Assembly: GCA_040902585.1 (NCBI GenBank)
Contig: JBBDXA010000157.1
Coordinates: forward strand, 1-22,518
DNA length: 22,518 bases
Direction of reading: 5' to 3'
Origin: JBBDXA01 sp040902585
Lineage (GTDB): Bacteria; Planctomycetota; Phycisphaerae; Phycisphaerales; Phycisphaeraceae
Shown: positions 21,740 through 22,518 of the stretch, piece after piece
Numbering within the stretch: the stretch's first letter is position 1
Layout: the number at the start of each line of letters is the position of its first letter
Program-made: the position numbers and the translations under genes
Notes under the pieces: model-generated
The model's input: the letters and a program-made list of their open reading frames with translations, nothing else
Database searches by the model: none
What the model was told of the DNA's origin: nothing

Positions 21740-22518
21740 ATGAATGATCAGCCTGGGCAAGGCTCGTGCTGCGATGAAGTGCGTGGACGCATTGGCCGCG
21801 CGTTCACGCTCGTCGAAATGCTCTTGGTCATTTCCCTGATTATGCTCCTGATCTCCATGCTGCTCCCTTCCCTGGGACACGCCAAGGCCAATGCCCGCTC
21901 GGCGATCTGCAAGTCAAATCTGCATCAGCAGACGATCGGACTGATCGCTTACTCGGACATGACGCGCTTTTACCCCGGCGCCCACACCTGGAGCCACAAC
22001 ACGCCGGGCAACAACTGGATCGTCTGGGCTCCGCGCCTGCGCGAGTACACACAGAGCGCCAGCACGGAATGGTTCTGGTGTCCCGAGGCCGGGGAGAACG
22101 CCGAGTGGAAAATAACCTACGGCAGCGGCCTGCCCGCCAAGTACGGGTACAGAACAAACGAGGTGCGCCTCGAATGGTACACGCCCTTCAGCTACGGCTA
22201 CAACAACTGGGGCACGCGCGATTTCTCCGTGCCGCAGTACGGCCTGGGCGGGCTGACCGAACATCCGACCTGGGGCGAGCTGCCCGCGCGAAGCGTGCGC
22301 CAACCCGCCAACATGATCGCCATCGGCGATTCGCAGGTCGATGGCGTGTGGGACGCGTTCATCGACACCGATCAGCCGCAAGAGTATCCGGCGATCCGGC
22401 ATCCCGGTGAATCGTCCAACCTCGGCTACGTGGACGGGCACGTCGAATCCAATCGCCTGAACATCATCCTTGCGCCGGAGAACCTGGGCAAGTGGAACAA
22501 CGACGGGCTGTATCACTG
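21740..22518 (+). CDS. Prepilin-like protein, C-terminus cut by the window edge
   Basis: At least 259 residues are present and no stop is reached. A 21-residue leader ending GRIGRA precedes the prepilin motif FTLVEMLLVISLIMLL with Glu at +5, then SMLLPSLGHAKANARSAICKSNLHQQ, typical of planctomycete G-like pseudopilins. Near the end RHPGESSNLGYVDGHVES is the His-...-DG-H signature, here with ten residues between His and DG rather than nine. GGAG (21729-21732) with a 7 nt spacer supports the ATG at 21740. It resembles the gene at 6592-7377 in layout, but the two bodies are not close. It begins 39 bp after the AbgT gene and may share its transcript. Confidence 0.88.
   Translation, partial: MNDQPGQGSCCDEVRGRIGRAFTLVEMLLVISLIMLLISMLLPSLGHAKANARSAICKSNLHQQTIGLIAYSDMTRFYPGAHTWSHNTPGNNWIVWAPRLREYTQSASTEWFWCPEAGENAEWKITYGSGLPAKYGYRTNEVRLEWYTPFSYGYNNWGTRDFSVPQYGLGGLTEHPTWGELPARSVRQPANMIAIGDSQVDGVWDAFIDTDQPQEYPAIRHPGESSNLGYVDGHVESNRLNIILAPENLGKWNNDGLYH

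Overview
The window looks like a piece of a GC-rich chromosome from a planctomycete, most likely of the Phycisphaerae type. This is inferred from the genes: a fused LpxC-FabZ protein, two prepilin-like proteins with the planctomycete 'DG-H' ending, a leucine-rich-repeat lipoprotein, FloA, and a full diderm outer-membrane set (BamA, OmpH/Skp, LpxD, LpxC). I saw no rRNA, tRNA, CRISPR array or insertion sequence.

Layout. Positions 69-3721 (minus) hold a large secreted protein of unknown function, translationally coupled (TGATG) to a leucine-rich-repeat lipoprotein. A 657 bp divergent region follows, with a near-perfect sigma-54 promoter driving amtB-glnK (4379-6394), which is closed by an intrinsic terminator. 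Next come a prepilin-like gene, a convergent gene for a P-loop kinase-like/deoxyribosyltransferase-like fusion, floA, a small-protein/nucleotidyltransferase pair, and a glycosylasparaginase whose pre-cleavage linker is built from a heptameric palindromic repeat.

The minus strand then carries the outer-membrane cluster, read from right to left: bamA, ompH, lpxD, lpxC-fabZ, an internally deleted AlbA_2/RecG-like remnant and an alpha/beta hydrolase. Downstream of the hydrolase lies the most unusual element. A second candidate sigma-54 promoter (12122-12137) precedes a roughly 244 nt leader with a 19-nt long-range inverted repeat, a third segment that competes for the same pairing, a strong Shine-Dalgarno site, an 11-codon ORF rich in Gln and Asn, and a strong terminator. 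A small gene of unknown function lies just beyond. An AbgT-family transporter and a second, truncated prepilin-like gene end the window.

How the genes fit together. AmtB takes up ammonium and the PII protein senses nitrogen and carbon status; both are probably under RpoN. The candidate leader could be a second nitrogen-linked regulatory unit (inference). BamA/OmpH and LpxD/LpxC-FabZ build the outer membrane (protein insertion and lipid A). The glycosylasparaginase and AbgT fit amino-acid and peptide scavenging. All statements come from reading the sequence; no database search or folding program was run.
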